Source: Streptomyces sp. NBC_01304
GTDB taxonomy: Bacteria; Actinomycetota; Actinomycetes; Streptomycetales; Streptomycetaceae
Length of the DNA stretch: 64,000 bases
Reading direction: 5' to 3'
Assembly: GCF_035975855.1 (NCBI RefSeq)
Contig: NZ_CP109055.1
Location: 10,106,001 to 10,170,000 of the forward strand
Shown one piece after another: positions 57,399-64,000 of the stretch. The notes under the pieces are model-generated. The model had not been told where the DNA came from. It made no database searches and saw only the letters and a list, made by a program, of their open reading frames with translations. Made by a program: the position numbers and the translations under genes. Position 1 is the stretch's first letter, and every line of letters starts with the position of its first letter.

Positions 57399-59024
57399 TC
57401 ACCCCACCGCATCCGCCTCCGCGGCGACCGCCTTCGCCCACCGATAGTCCGCCTTGCCGCTGGGCGACCGCTGGATCTCCTCCGCGATCACCAGCTGCCG
57501 GGGAATCTTGTACCCGGCGACATGCGTCCGGCAGTGCGCCTGAATGTCGTCGAGGGACAGCGGGTCGGACCCGGCCCGCAGCTGCACCACCGCCGCCACG
57601 TGGTTGCCCCACTTGGCGTCCGGCACCCCGGCCACCAGTGCGTCGTACACGTCCGGATGCGACTTGAGCGCCTGCTCGACCTCCTCCGGATAGACCTTCT
57701 CGCCCCCGGTGTTGATGCACTGCGAGCCCCGCCCGAGCACGGTGACGATGCCGGCCTCGTCCACTGTCGCCATGTCGCCGAGCAGCACCCAGCGTTCGGT
57801 GCCCTTCTGGAAGAAGGTCTCCGCGGTTTTCACCGGGTCGTTGTAGTAGCCGAGCGGCACGTGTCCGCGCTGGGCGAGCCGGCCCACCTCGCCGACCGGT
57901 ACCGGGTCGTTCGTCACCGGGTCGACGACCTGGGTGACGTCGTTGACCTCGAGCCGGAAGCCCTTCTCCGGGCCCGAGTCGTTCGTCGCCCGGCCGTTGG
58001 AACCGGACTCGGAGGAACCGAAGTTGTTGAGGAGGAGCACGTTCGGCACGAGTGACTGGAGTTCGGCGCGCACCGACTCCGACATGATCGCCCCGGACGA
58101 GGAGATGCTGAAGAGCGACGACATGTCGGCGCCCTTGCAGGGGCCGTTGAGGGCGTCGATGAGCGGCCGCAGCATCGCGTCGCCGACCAGCGAGACGCTG
58201 TTGACCTTCTCCTTGGCGATCGTACGAAGGACTTCCTCGGGCGCGTACTTGCGGTGGATGACGACCCGGGCGCCGTAGTCGAAGGCCACGAACGAGGTCA
58301 GCGTCGAGGTGCCGTGCATCAGCGGGGGAGTGGGGAAGAAGGTCAGCCCCGGCCCGCTCGCCGCGACCTTCTCGGCCAGCTCCTCGGGCCGCTTGACCGG
58401 ATCGCCGGCCGGATCGCCGCCGAACAGCCCCGCGAAGAACAGGTCCTCCGCGCGCCACATCACACCCTTGGGCATGCCGGTGGTGCCACCGGTGTAGATG
58501 ATGAACAGGTCGTCGGGCGAGCGCGGCGGGAAGCCCCGCCCGGGCGAACCGGCCGCCTCGGCATCGGTGAAGGCGACTACGTCGAGCGCGGGCGCGCCCT
58601 CGGGCGGAGTCCCCACCCGCACGAGGTGCCGCAGCTTCTCCGTCTGCGGCTGCGCGGCCGCGACCCGCTCGGTGAACTCCGCGTCGAAGACGAGGGCCGC
58701 GAGGTCCGCGTCCTTGTAGAGGTAGATCAACTCTTCCTCTACGTACCGGTAGTTGACGTTCACCGGCACGAGCCGGGCCTTCAGGCAGGCGAGCACCGTC
58801 TGCAGGTACTCGACGCCGTTGTAGAGGTGCAGGCCCAGGTGCTCACCGGGCTTCAGCCCGCTGTCGATCAGGTGATGGGCGATCCGGTTGGCCGCCGTGT
58901 CGAGCTCGGAGTAGGTCAGGCGGCGCTCCGCCCCTGTCCCGGGGTGGTCCACGTACACGAGCGCCTCGCGGTCCCCGACCACGTCGACGACCGACTCGAA
59001 CAGGTCGGCAAGGTTGTACTCCAC
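57399..59024 (-). CDS. fadD19: Steroid/long-chain acyl-CoA ligase, FadD19-like
   Basis: A 541-residue ANL ligase: FIIYTGGTTGMPKGVMWRAEDL, FTFFPTPPLMHGTSTL-like TFFPTPPLMHG, LLLNNFGSSESGSNG, WVLLGDMATVDEAGIVTVLGRGSQCINTGGEKVYPEEVE, SPSGKADYRWA. Motifs and length match mycobacterial FadD19, which activates the C24-branched sterol side chain. The GTG at 59024 follows GGAGGAG. It is divergent from an EchA19-like gene across a KstR-type box, in the same order as the M. tuberculosis Rv3515c-Rv3516 pair. The symbol is by homology and synteny. Confidence 0.8.
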   Translation of the reverse strand: MEYNLADLFESVVDVVGDREALVYVDHPGTGAERRLTYSELDTAANRIAHHLIDSGLKPGEHLGLHLYNGVEYLQTVLACLKARLVPVNVNYRYVEEELIYLYKDADLAALVFDAEFTERVAAAQPQTEKLRHLVRVGTPPEGAPALDVVAFTDAEAAGSPGRGFPPRSPDDLFIIYTGGTTGMPKGVMWRAEDLFFAGLFGGDPAGDPVKRPEELAEKVAASGPGLTFFPTPPLMHGTSTLTSFVAFDYGARVVIHRKYAPEEVLRTIAKEKVNSVSLVGDAMLRPLIDALNGPCKGADMSSLFSISSSGAIMSESVRAELQSLVPNVLLLNNFGSSESGSNGRATNDSGPEKGFRLEVNDVTQVVDPVTNDPVPVGEVGRLAQRGHVPLGYYNDPVKTAETFFQKGTERWVLLGDMATVDEAGIVTVLGRGSQCINTGGEKVYPEEVEQALKSHPDVYDALVAGVPDAKWGNHVAAVVQLRAGSDPLSLDDIQAHCRTHVAGYKIPRQLVIAEEIQRSPSGKADYRWAKAVAAEADAVG

Positions 59025-59111
59025 CGCTCCTCCAGACCGCGCGCAGCTATGGGCTCGGCGGTCATTAGAGCGTCGCCGGGCGGAATGCGGAAGAGGTCCC
59101 GGCCAAGAAAA

Positions 59112-59126
59112 CTGACTGAGTGTCAG
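59112..59126. promoter_or_regulatory. Palindrome CTGACTGAGTGTCAG in the FadD19/EchA19 divergon
   Basis: Perfect 5-5-5 palindrome near the fadD19-like start; related arms occur at 23664. Probably a second, TetR-type, operator. Confidence 0.5.
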
Positions 59127-59154
59127 AAAACTATTGAACTGGACCCCCACCTAC

Positions 59155-59168
59155 TGCAACCTGTTCTA
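59155..59168. promoter_or_regulatory. KstR-type operator TnnAACnnGTTnnA
   Basis: TGCAACCTGTTCTA exactly fits the KstR consensus, 24 bp before the EchA19-like start and in the promoter region shared with the FadD19-like gene. The same motif precedes the FadE26-like gene at 6507. Confidence 0.75.
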
Positions 59169-59191
59169 GGTCTTGAGACGGGAGGACGGCA

Positions 59192-59992
59192 ATGGGTGGG
59201 ACGGAACACCTTTCTGTGCAGCGCGAAGGCGCCACACTGATACTCACTTTGAACAGGCCGGAGGCGAAGAACGCGCTCTCGCTGCCGCTGCTGGTCGGGC
59301 TGTACGACGGGTGGCTGGAGGCCGACGAGGACGACACGATCCGATCGGTCGTGCTGACCGGTGCGGGCGGCGACTTCTGCGCGGGCATGGACCTCAAGGC
59401 CCTCGCGGGCAAGGGGATGGGCGGCGAGCAGTACCGGGACCGCATGAAGGCCGACCCCGATCTGCACTGGAAGGCGATGCTCCGCCACCACCGCCCCCGC
59501 AAACCGGTGATCGCCGCCGTCGAGGGCTACTGCGTGGCAGGCGGCACCGAGATCCTGCAGGGCACCGACATCCGGGTGGCTGGTGATACCGCGACGTTCG
59601 GCCTTTCCGAGGTCAAGCGCGCCCTGTTCCCGATCGGCGGCTCGACCGTTCGGCTGCAGCGGCAGATTCCGCGTACCCACGCCCTGGAGATGCTGCTCAC
59701 CGGCCGCCACTACTCCGCCGCCGAGGCCCTCGCCATCGGCCTGATCGGCAGCGTGGTACCGCAGGGCAAGGCCCTTGAGCGGGCCCTGGAGATCGCCGAA
59801 CAGGTCAACGCCTGCGGCCCGCTCGCCGTCGAGGCGGTCAAGGCCTCGGTGTACGAGACCGCAGAGATGACCGAGACCGACGGCCTCAAGTCCGAGCTGG
59901 AGCGCGGCTGGCCGATCTTCGCCACCGAGGACGCCAAGGAAGGCCCGAAGGCCTTCGCCGAGAAGCGCCCCGCCGTCTTCAAGCGGGCCTGA
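59192..59992 (+). CDS. Enoyl-CoA hydratase, EchA19-like
   Basis: A 266-residue crotonase: NRPEAKNALSLPLLVGLYDGW, GAGGDFCAGMDLKALAGKG (oxyanion hole), VEGYCVAGGTEILQGTDIRVAG, and the C-terminal KEGPKAFAEKRPAVFK. Mycobacterial EchA19 hydrates a steroid enoyl-CoA side chain. GGAGG precedes the ATG. It heads a run of four genes (to 63237) in the order echA19, OB-fold protein, ltp4-like, ltp3-like. Confidence 0.85.
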   Translation: MGGTEHLSVQREGATLILTLNRPEAKNALSLPLLVGLYDGWLEADEDDTIRSVVLTGAGGDFCAGMDLKALAGKGMGGEQYRDRMKADPDLHWKAMLRHHRPRKPVIAAVEGYCVAGGTEILQGTDIRVAGDTATFGLSEVKRALFPIGGSTVRLQRQIPRTHALEMLLTGRHYSAAEALAIGLIGSVVPQGKALERALEIAEQVNACGPLAVEAVKASVYETAEMTETDGLKSELERGWPIFATEDAKEGPKAFAEKRPAVFKRA

Positions 59993-60055
59993 CCCCAGGA
60001 CCGGATCCGGCCTCGCTCAGGTCGCCTGAACGCCTGAACCCCAAGGAGTCGCGAA

Positions 60056-61003
60056 GTGCCCGAAGTACTCAAAGCACCGCTCGTCGTCGAATTCCCCTTC
60101 ACCCGTTCCCTCGGCCCGGTGCAGAGCGCCTTCCTCACCGGCCTGCGCGAGCAGACCGTGCTCGGCGTGAAGACCAGCGAGGGCAAGATCCTCGTACCGC
60201 CCGTCGAGTACGACCCGGTCACCGCCGAGGAGATACGCGACCTCGTGCAGGTCGACGCCACCGGCACGGTCACCACCTGGGCCTGGAACCCGGAGCCCCG
60301 CCGCGGCCAGCCCCTGGACACCGCGTTCGCCTGGGTCCTGGTCAAGCTGGACGGCGCCGACACCGCCCTGCTGCACGCCCTGGACGCCCCCGGCCCCGAC
60401 GCCGTGCACAGCGGCATGCGGGTCCGCGTCCGCTGGGCCGCCGAGCGCACCGGCGCCATCACCGACATCGCCTGCTTCGAGCCGTACGAGGGTGACGCGT
60501 CCGGCACCGAACCCGCCGCCCACGACGGCCAGTTCGACGACGCGGTCAGCGGCATCGTCGCCCGGGCCCGGCTCGACTACACCTACTCGCCGGGCCGCGC
60601 CCAGACCGCGTACATCAACGCCCTCGCCGACCGCAAGGCCGTCGGCGAACGCTGCCCGAACTGCTCCAAGGTGTACGTTCCGCCCCGCGGCGCCTGCCCC
60701 ACCTGCGGCGTCGCCACCGCCGAGCGCGTCGAGGTCGGCCCGGCCGGCACCGTCACCACGTTCTGCATCGTGAACGTCAAGGCCAAGAACCTCGACATCG
60801 AACTTCCCTATGTCTACGGCCACATCGCGCTCGACGGCGCCGACCTCGCGCTGCACGGCCGCATCGCCGGCATCCCGTACGACCAGGTCCGCATGGGCCT
60901 GAGGGTCGAGCCGGTGTGGACCGAGGGCGGGCGCTACCCCGACCACTACCGGCCCACCGGCGAACCGGACGCCGACTACGACACGTACAAGGAGCTGGTG
61001 TAG
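60056..61003 (+). CDS. Double OB-fold (DUF35) acyl-CoA-associated protein, Rv3521-like
   Basis: A 315-residue protein with two DUF35 modules. The second (about 185-300) has a rubredoxin-like zinc ribbon C200-x2-C203 ... C214-x2-C217 (CPNCSKVYVPPRGACPTCG) followed by an OB fold. The first (about 10-150) keeps the layout (LREQTVLGVKTSEGKILVPP) but lacks the cysteines. DUF35 partners bind thiolase-like proteins (for example ChsH2 with Ltp2). It abuts the ltp4-like gene with no gap. GTG start with AAGGAG. Confidence 0.85.
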   Translation: MPEVLKAPLVVEFPFTRSLGPVQSAFLTGLREQTVLGVKTSEGKILVPPVEYDPVTAEEIRDLVQVDATGTVTTWAWNPEPRRGQPLDTAFAWVLVKLDGADTALLHALDAPGPDAVHSGMRVRVRWAAERTGAITDIACFEPYEGDASGTEPAAHDGQFDDAVSGIVARARLDYTYSPGRAQTAYINALADRKAVGERCPNCSKVYVPPRGACPTCGVATAERVEVGPAGTVTTFCIVNVKAKNLDIELPYVYGHIALDGADLALHGRIAGIPYDQVRMGLRVEPVWTEGGRYPDHYRPTGEPDADYDTYKELV

Positions 61004-62050
61004 ATGCGAGAGGTAGCGATCGTCGCCTTCGCGCAGAGCGACCACGTGCGCACCTCGGACGAGCAGTCCGAGGTCGAGATGGTCATGCCCGTCCTGCACC
61101 AGGTGCTCGAACAGACCGGCCTGAAGACCAGCGACATCGGTTTCACCTGCTCCGGCTCCTCCGACTACCTCGCGGGCCGCGCCTTCTCCTTCACCATGAC
61201 CCTCGACGGGGTGGGCGCCTGGCCGCCGATCTCCGAGTCGCACGTCGAGATGGACGGCGCCTGGGCGATGTACGAGGCCTGGGTGAAGCTCCTGACCGGC
61301 GAGGTGGACACCGCACTCGTCTACTCGTACGGCAAGTCCTCGCCCGGCTCGGTGCGCGACGTCCTCACCCGCCAGCTCGACCCCTACTACGTCGCCCCGC
61401 TGTGGCCGGACGCGGTCGCCCTGGCCGCGCTGCAGGCACAGGCCCTGATCGACGCGGGCGAGACCGACGAACCCGCGCTCGCCGGGATCGCGGCCCGCAG
61501 TCGCGAGTCGGCGAGCACCAACTCCCATGCCCAGCTGACGGGTTCGGTGCCGCAGGGCGACTACCTGGTGCAGCCGCTGCGCAAGGGCGACTGCCCGCCC
61601 GTCAGCGACGGCGCCGTCGCGGTGATCCTGGCCGCCGGGGACAAGGCGCGCGAACTGTGCGAGCGGCCCGCCTGGATCCGCGGCATGGACCACCGCATCG
61701 AGGCGCACAGCCTCGGCGTGCGCGACCTCACCGACTCGCCCTCCACCCGGCTCGCCGCCGAGCGTGCCGGAGTCTTCGAACGCCCGGTGGACACCGCCGA
61801 GTTGCACGCCCCGTTCACCTCCCAGGAGGTCGTCCTGCGCAAGGCGCTGGGGCTCGGCGACGACGTCACCCTGAACCCGTCGGGCGGGGCGCTCGCCGCC
61901 AACCCCGTCATGGCCGCGGGCCTGCTGCGCATCGGCGAGGCCGCCGCCCGTATCCACCGCGGCGAGTCGGACCGAGCCGTCGCCCACGCCACGTCCGGGC
62001 CCTGCCTGCAGCAGAACCTGGTGGCCGTCCTCGAAGGAGAGGCCCGATGA
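61004..62050 (+). CDS. Thiolase-fold lipid-transfer protein, Ltp4-like
   Basis: A 348-residue SCP2-thiolase-like protein: IGFTCSGSSDYLAGRAFSFTMTLDG holds the likely nucleophile region, VYSYGKSSPGSVRDVLTRQLDPYY, and the C-terminal LNPSGGALAANPVMAAGLLRIGEAA. The ATG directly follows the TAG of the OB-fold gene, and the end overlaps the next gene by ATGA. Ltp proteins cleave sterol side-chain CoA esters as retro-aldolases or thiolases, together with a DUF35 partner. Confidence 0.85.
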   Translation: MREVAIVAFAQSDHVRTSDEQSEVEMVMPVLHQVLEQTGLKTSDIGFTCSGSSDYLAGRAFSFTMTLDGVGAWPPISESHVEMDGAWAMYEAWVKLLTGEVDTALVYSYGKSSPGSVRDVLTRQLDPYYVAPLWPDAVALAALQAQALIDAGETDEPALAGIAARSRESASTNSHAQLTGSVPQGDYLVQPLRKGDCPPVSDGAVAVILAAGDKARELCERPAWIRGMDHRIEAHSLGVRDLTDSPSTRLAAERAGVFERPVDTAELHAPFTSQEVVLRKALGLGDDVTLNPSGGALAANPVMAAGLLRIGEAAARIHRGESDRAVAHATSGPCLQQNLVAVLEGEAR

Positions 62051-63237
62051 GCAGCACGGTGAGCGGCAAGGTCAACAAGGAGCCCGTGGCCGTCGTGGGC
62101 ATCGGGCAGACCAAACACGTCGCGGCCCGCAAGGATGTCTCCCTCGCCGGACTGGTCCGCGAGGCGGCCAAACGGGCCCTGGACGACGCCCAGTTGACCT
62201 GGGCCGACATCGACGCGGTGGTCATCGGCAAGGCGCCCGACTTCTTCGAGGGCGTCATGATGCCGGAGCTGTACCTGGCCGACGCCCTCGGCGCGGTCGG
62301 CAAGCCCATGCTCCGGGTGCACACCGCGGGCTCGGTCGGCGGCTCCACGACGCTCGTCGCCTCCAACCTGGTCGCCTCCCGCGTCCACAAGACGGTACTC
62401 ACCCTCGCCTTCGAGAAGCAGTCCGAGTCCAACGCCATGTGGGGCCTGTCCCTGCCCGTCCCCTTCCAGCAGCCGCTGCTCGCCGGCGCGGGCGGCTTCT
62501 TCGCCCCCCACGTACGCGCGTACATGCGGCGCACCGGCGCACCCGACCACATCGGCTCCCTCGTCGCGTACAAGGACCGCCGCAACGCGCTGAAGAACCC
62601 GTACGCGCATCTGCACGAGAAGGACATCACCCTGGAGAAGGTGCAGTCCTCGCCGATGCTGTGGGACCCGGTGCGCTATTCCGAGACCTGCCCGTCCTCC
62701 GACGGGGCCTGCGCGATGATCCTCACCGACCGTGCGGGCGCGGCCCGTTCACCGCACCCGCCGGCCTGGATGCACGGCGGCGCGATGCGCTCCGAGCCCA
62801 CCATGTTCGCGGGCAAGGACTCCGTGTCGCCGCAGGCCGGCAAGGACTGCGCGGCCGACGTCTACCGGCAGGCCGGCATCAAAGACCCGCGCCGCGAGAT
62901 CGACGCCGTCGAGATGTACGTCCCCTTCTCCTGGTACGAGCCGATGTGGCTGGAGAACCTCGGCTTCGCCGCCGAGGGCGAGGGCTGGAAACTCACCGAA
63001 TCGGGTGTCACCGAGCTCGACGGTGACCTTCCCGTCAACGCGTCGGGCGGCGTCCTCTCCACCAATCCCATCGGCGCCTCCGGCATGATCCGCTTCGCCG
63101 AGGCCGCACTCCAAGTGCGCGGCCAGGCCGGGGAGCACCAGGTCGAGGGCGCCCGCAAGGCGCTCGGCCACGCCTATGGCGGCGGTTCGCAGTTCTTCGC
63201 GATGTGGCTGGTCGGCTCCGAGCCGCCGACGAGCTGA
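62047..63237 (+). CDS. Thiolase-fold lipid-transfer protein, Ltp3-like
   Basis: A 396-residue thiolase-like protein: VAVVGIGQTKHVAARKDVSLAGLVREAAKRALDDA, VHTAGSVGGSTTLVASNLVAS at the site where thiolases carry the nucleophilic cysteine (none here), SDGACAMILTD, VNASGGVLSTNPIGASGMIRFAEAALQVRG, HAYGGGSQFFAMWLV. The cysteine loss fits a retro-aldolase like Ltp2 rather than a thiolase. It probably forms a complex with the Ltp4-like and OB-fold proteins; start overlaps ltp4 by 4 bp. Confidence 0.85.
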   Translation: MSSTVSGKVNKEPVAVVGIGQTKHVAARKDVSLAGLVREAAKRALDDAQLTWADIDAVVIGKAPDFFEGVMMPELYLADALGAVGKPMLRVHTAGSVGGSTTLVASNLVASRVHKTVLTLAFEKQSESNAMWGLSLPVPFQQPLLAGAGGFFAPHVRAYMRRTGAPDHIGSLVAYKDRRNALKNPYAHLHEKDITLEKVQSSPMLWDPVRYSETCPSSDGACAMILTDRAGAARSPHPPAWMHGGAMRSEPTMFAGKDSVSPQAGKDCAADVYRQAGIKDPRREIDAVEMYVPFSWYEPMWLENLGFAAEGEGWKLTESGVTELDGDLPVNASGGVLSTNPIGASGMIRFAEAALQVRGQAGEHQVEGARKALGHAYGGGSQFFAMWLVGSEPPTS

Positions 63238-63247
63238 CGCGGTACGT

Positions 63248-63289
63248 CGCCGGCGGGCCGCGGAGGGTGACTCCGCGGCCTGTCCGGCG
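63248..63289 (+). terminator. Hairpin after the Ltp3-like gene
   Basis: Inner 10-bp perfect stem GGCCGCGGAG/CTCCGCGGCC around GGTGA, with outer CGCCGG/CCGGCG. Confidence 0.75.
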
Positions 63290-63342
63290 TCGTCGGCGAT
63301 CGCTAGTCTGGCCACGGACGACGACCCGGGAGGAGCACGGAC

Positions 63343-63585
63343 GTGGCCGAGACCACCACCCAACAGCACCCGCTTGCAGGCTGGGACAAGCCGGAACTGG
63401 ATCTGAGCAGCGCGGACTGGCAGTCGGGGAGCCAGGGCCTCGGCGATGTGCAGATCGCCTTCGTAGAGGGCTTCATCGCCCTGCGCAACGGCGGCCGGCC
63501 GGAGAACCCGTCGCTCATCTTCACCCCGGCCGAGTGGCGCGCCTTCGTGCTCGGCGCGCGGGACGGGGAGTTCGACCTGACCTGA
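63343..63585 (+). CDS. DUF397-domain small protein
   Basis: An 80-residue protein with the DUF397 pattern: DLSSADWQSGSQGLGDVQIAFVEGFIALRNGGRPENPSLIFTPAEWRAFVLGARDGEFD. DUF397 genes usually sit beside an XRE-type regulator and act as its small partner; no XRE gene is present here. GTG start. A very strong palindrome follows. Confidence 0.85.
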   Translation: MAETTTQQHPLAGWDKPELDLSSADWQSGSQGLGDVQIAFVEGFIALRNGGRPENPSLIFTPAEWRAFVLGARDGEFDLT

Positions 63586-63664
63586 CGAGGTCGGTCCGAC
63601 GGGCTCGGTCTGTTGCGGTCGGCCCGACGAGGCCGGCCGGATGGACCTTCGTCCATGGCGATCC

Positions 63665-63734
63665 CATGACCTTCGACTCTGACCTCGGGCCCCGGCCTGC
63701 GCCAGGCTGAGGCCCGAGCACAGAGTCGATCATG
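63665..63734. terminator. Long palindrome/terminator after the DUF397 gene
   Basis: Nested arms CATGA/TCATG, TCGACTCTG/CAGAGTCGA, CTCGGGCC/GGCCCGAG and GCCTG/CAGGC give a near-continuous stem across 70 bp. Confidence 0.75.
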
Positions 63735-63783
63735 TCGTGCTTCGCCGCGACGGTGCGGGCGGGGCGCCGGAGACGAGGAAGCC

Positions 63784-64000
63784 ATGAGCACCCCGCAGGT
63801 CGTCGCAGCCGTGGACGGTTCGCCGGACAGCGCCCGGGCCCTGGAATGGGCCGTCGCCGAGGCGCGGCTACGGGGGACCGGCCTGCGCATCGTGCATGTC
63901 TGGCCGTACGCCGCCGCCGAACGCCCCGGCTTGTCCGGTCCCGGCGATGTTCCGCGCCCGCCCTCCGCCGTGGGCGATCCGGTCCTGGACCGCATCCGCT
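63784..64000 (+). CDS. Universal stress protein (UspA family), truncated by window end
   Basis: The first 72 residues are seen: STPQVVAAVDGSPDSARALEWAVAEARLRGTGLRIVHVWPY, the start of a Usp domain (beta1, DGS loop, alpha1, beta2). GAGGAAG precedes the ATG. The ATP-binding G-2x-G-9x-G(S/T) motif would lie beyond the window. Such proteins in Streptomyces often respond to hypoxia or stationary phase. Confidence 0.85.
   Translation, partial: MSTPQVVAAVDGSPDSARALEWAVAEARLRGTGLRIVHVWPYAAAERPGLSGPGDVPRPPSAVGDPVLDRIR

Noticed and set aside
1..64000. tRNA or rRNA genes and a replication origin
   Set aside because: No cloverleaf with a T-arm GTTCRANYC context, no rRNA signature, and no DnaA-box cluster was noticed by eye; a tRNAscan-SE run would settle the tRNA point.

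Overview
The window is about 71-73% G+C, with GTG starts, strong GGAGG-type ribosome sites and gene families typical of Streptomyces (anti-anti-sigma factor, NIT-domain sensor kinase, ECF sigma factor with a CU044_5270-type partner, DUF397, DUF5937, Pepco/caspase genes). It reads as chromosomal DNA of a Streptomyces or close relative, rich in catabolic and regulatory accessory genes. I see no rRNA, tRNA, intact insertion sequence or CRISPR array.

Layout. 0-6.4 kb: HxlR/RidA pair, a STAS protein, an oxygen-sensitive class III ribonucleotide reductase (nrdD-nrdG) behind a cobalamin riboswitch and possible NrdR boxes, and an orphan CvnA-like sensor kinase. 6.4-16 kb: a FadE26/ChsE4-like acyl-CoA dehydrogenase with a KstR-type operator, a methyltransferase, an ECF sigma operon, an MpaB-family protein overlapping a Ser/Thr kinase with TPR repeats, and a crotonase/LLM-oxidoreductase pair. 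16-26.5 kb: FAD oxidoreductase, VOC protein, a palindromic MITE-like element, an OtrA/TetM-like GTPase with a candidate leader peptide, a serine hydrolase, and a nitronate monooxygenase/acyl-CoA ligase pair. 26.5-40.6 kb: secreted hydrolase, cation/proton antiporter, MarR/EamA divergon, GST-like protein, DszC-like monooxygenase with an Rrf2 regulator, AraC/quinone-oxidoreductase divergon, secreted Ntn-hydrolase acylase, NmrA/TetR divergon. 40.7-53.5 kb: acyl-CoA ligase, a 1002-residue secreted multidomain protein, MFS/ArsR divergon, amidohydrolase and permease with a TetR gene, and phenylacetate-CoA ligase with a PaaR-type operator. 53.6-64 kb: a tandem alpha/beta-hydrolase, a Pepco-like plus caspase-like pair, a second MITE-like element, and a cluster in the same order as mycobacterial fadD19-echA19-Rv3521-ltp4-ltp3 (sterol side-chain degradation), then DUF397 and a truncated universal stress protein.

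Three threads link the region. First, CoA-thioester catabolism: two loci 50 kb apart share a TnnAACnnGTTnnA motif (KstR type), which suggests one sterol regulon. Second, many enzyme/regulator divergons have visible palindromic operators between them (MarR, ArsR, TetR, AraC, TetR/PaaR types). Third, a family of about 180-bp inverted-repeat elements occurs as two full copies and one deletion remnant; two of the three supply the stop codon of the gene they abut. The candidates for least-described biology are the caspase with a PstP-like ectodomain next to a Pepco-like protein, and the B12-controlled class III reductase in an aerobic actinomycete.
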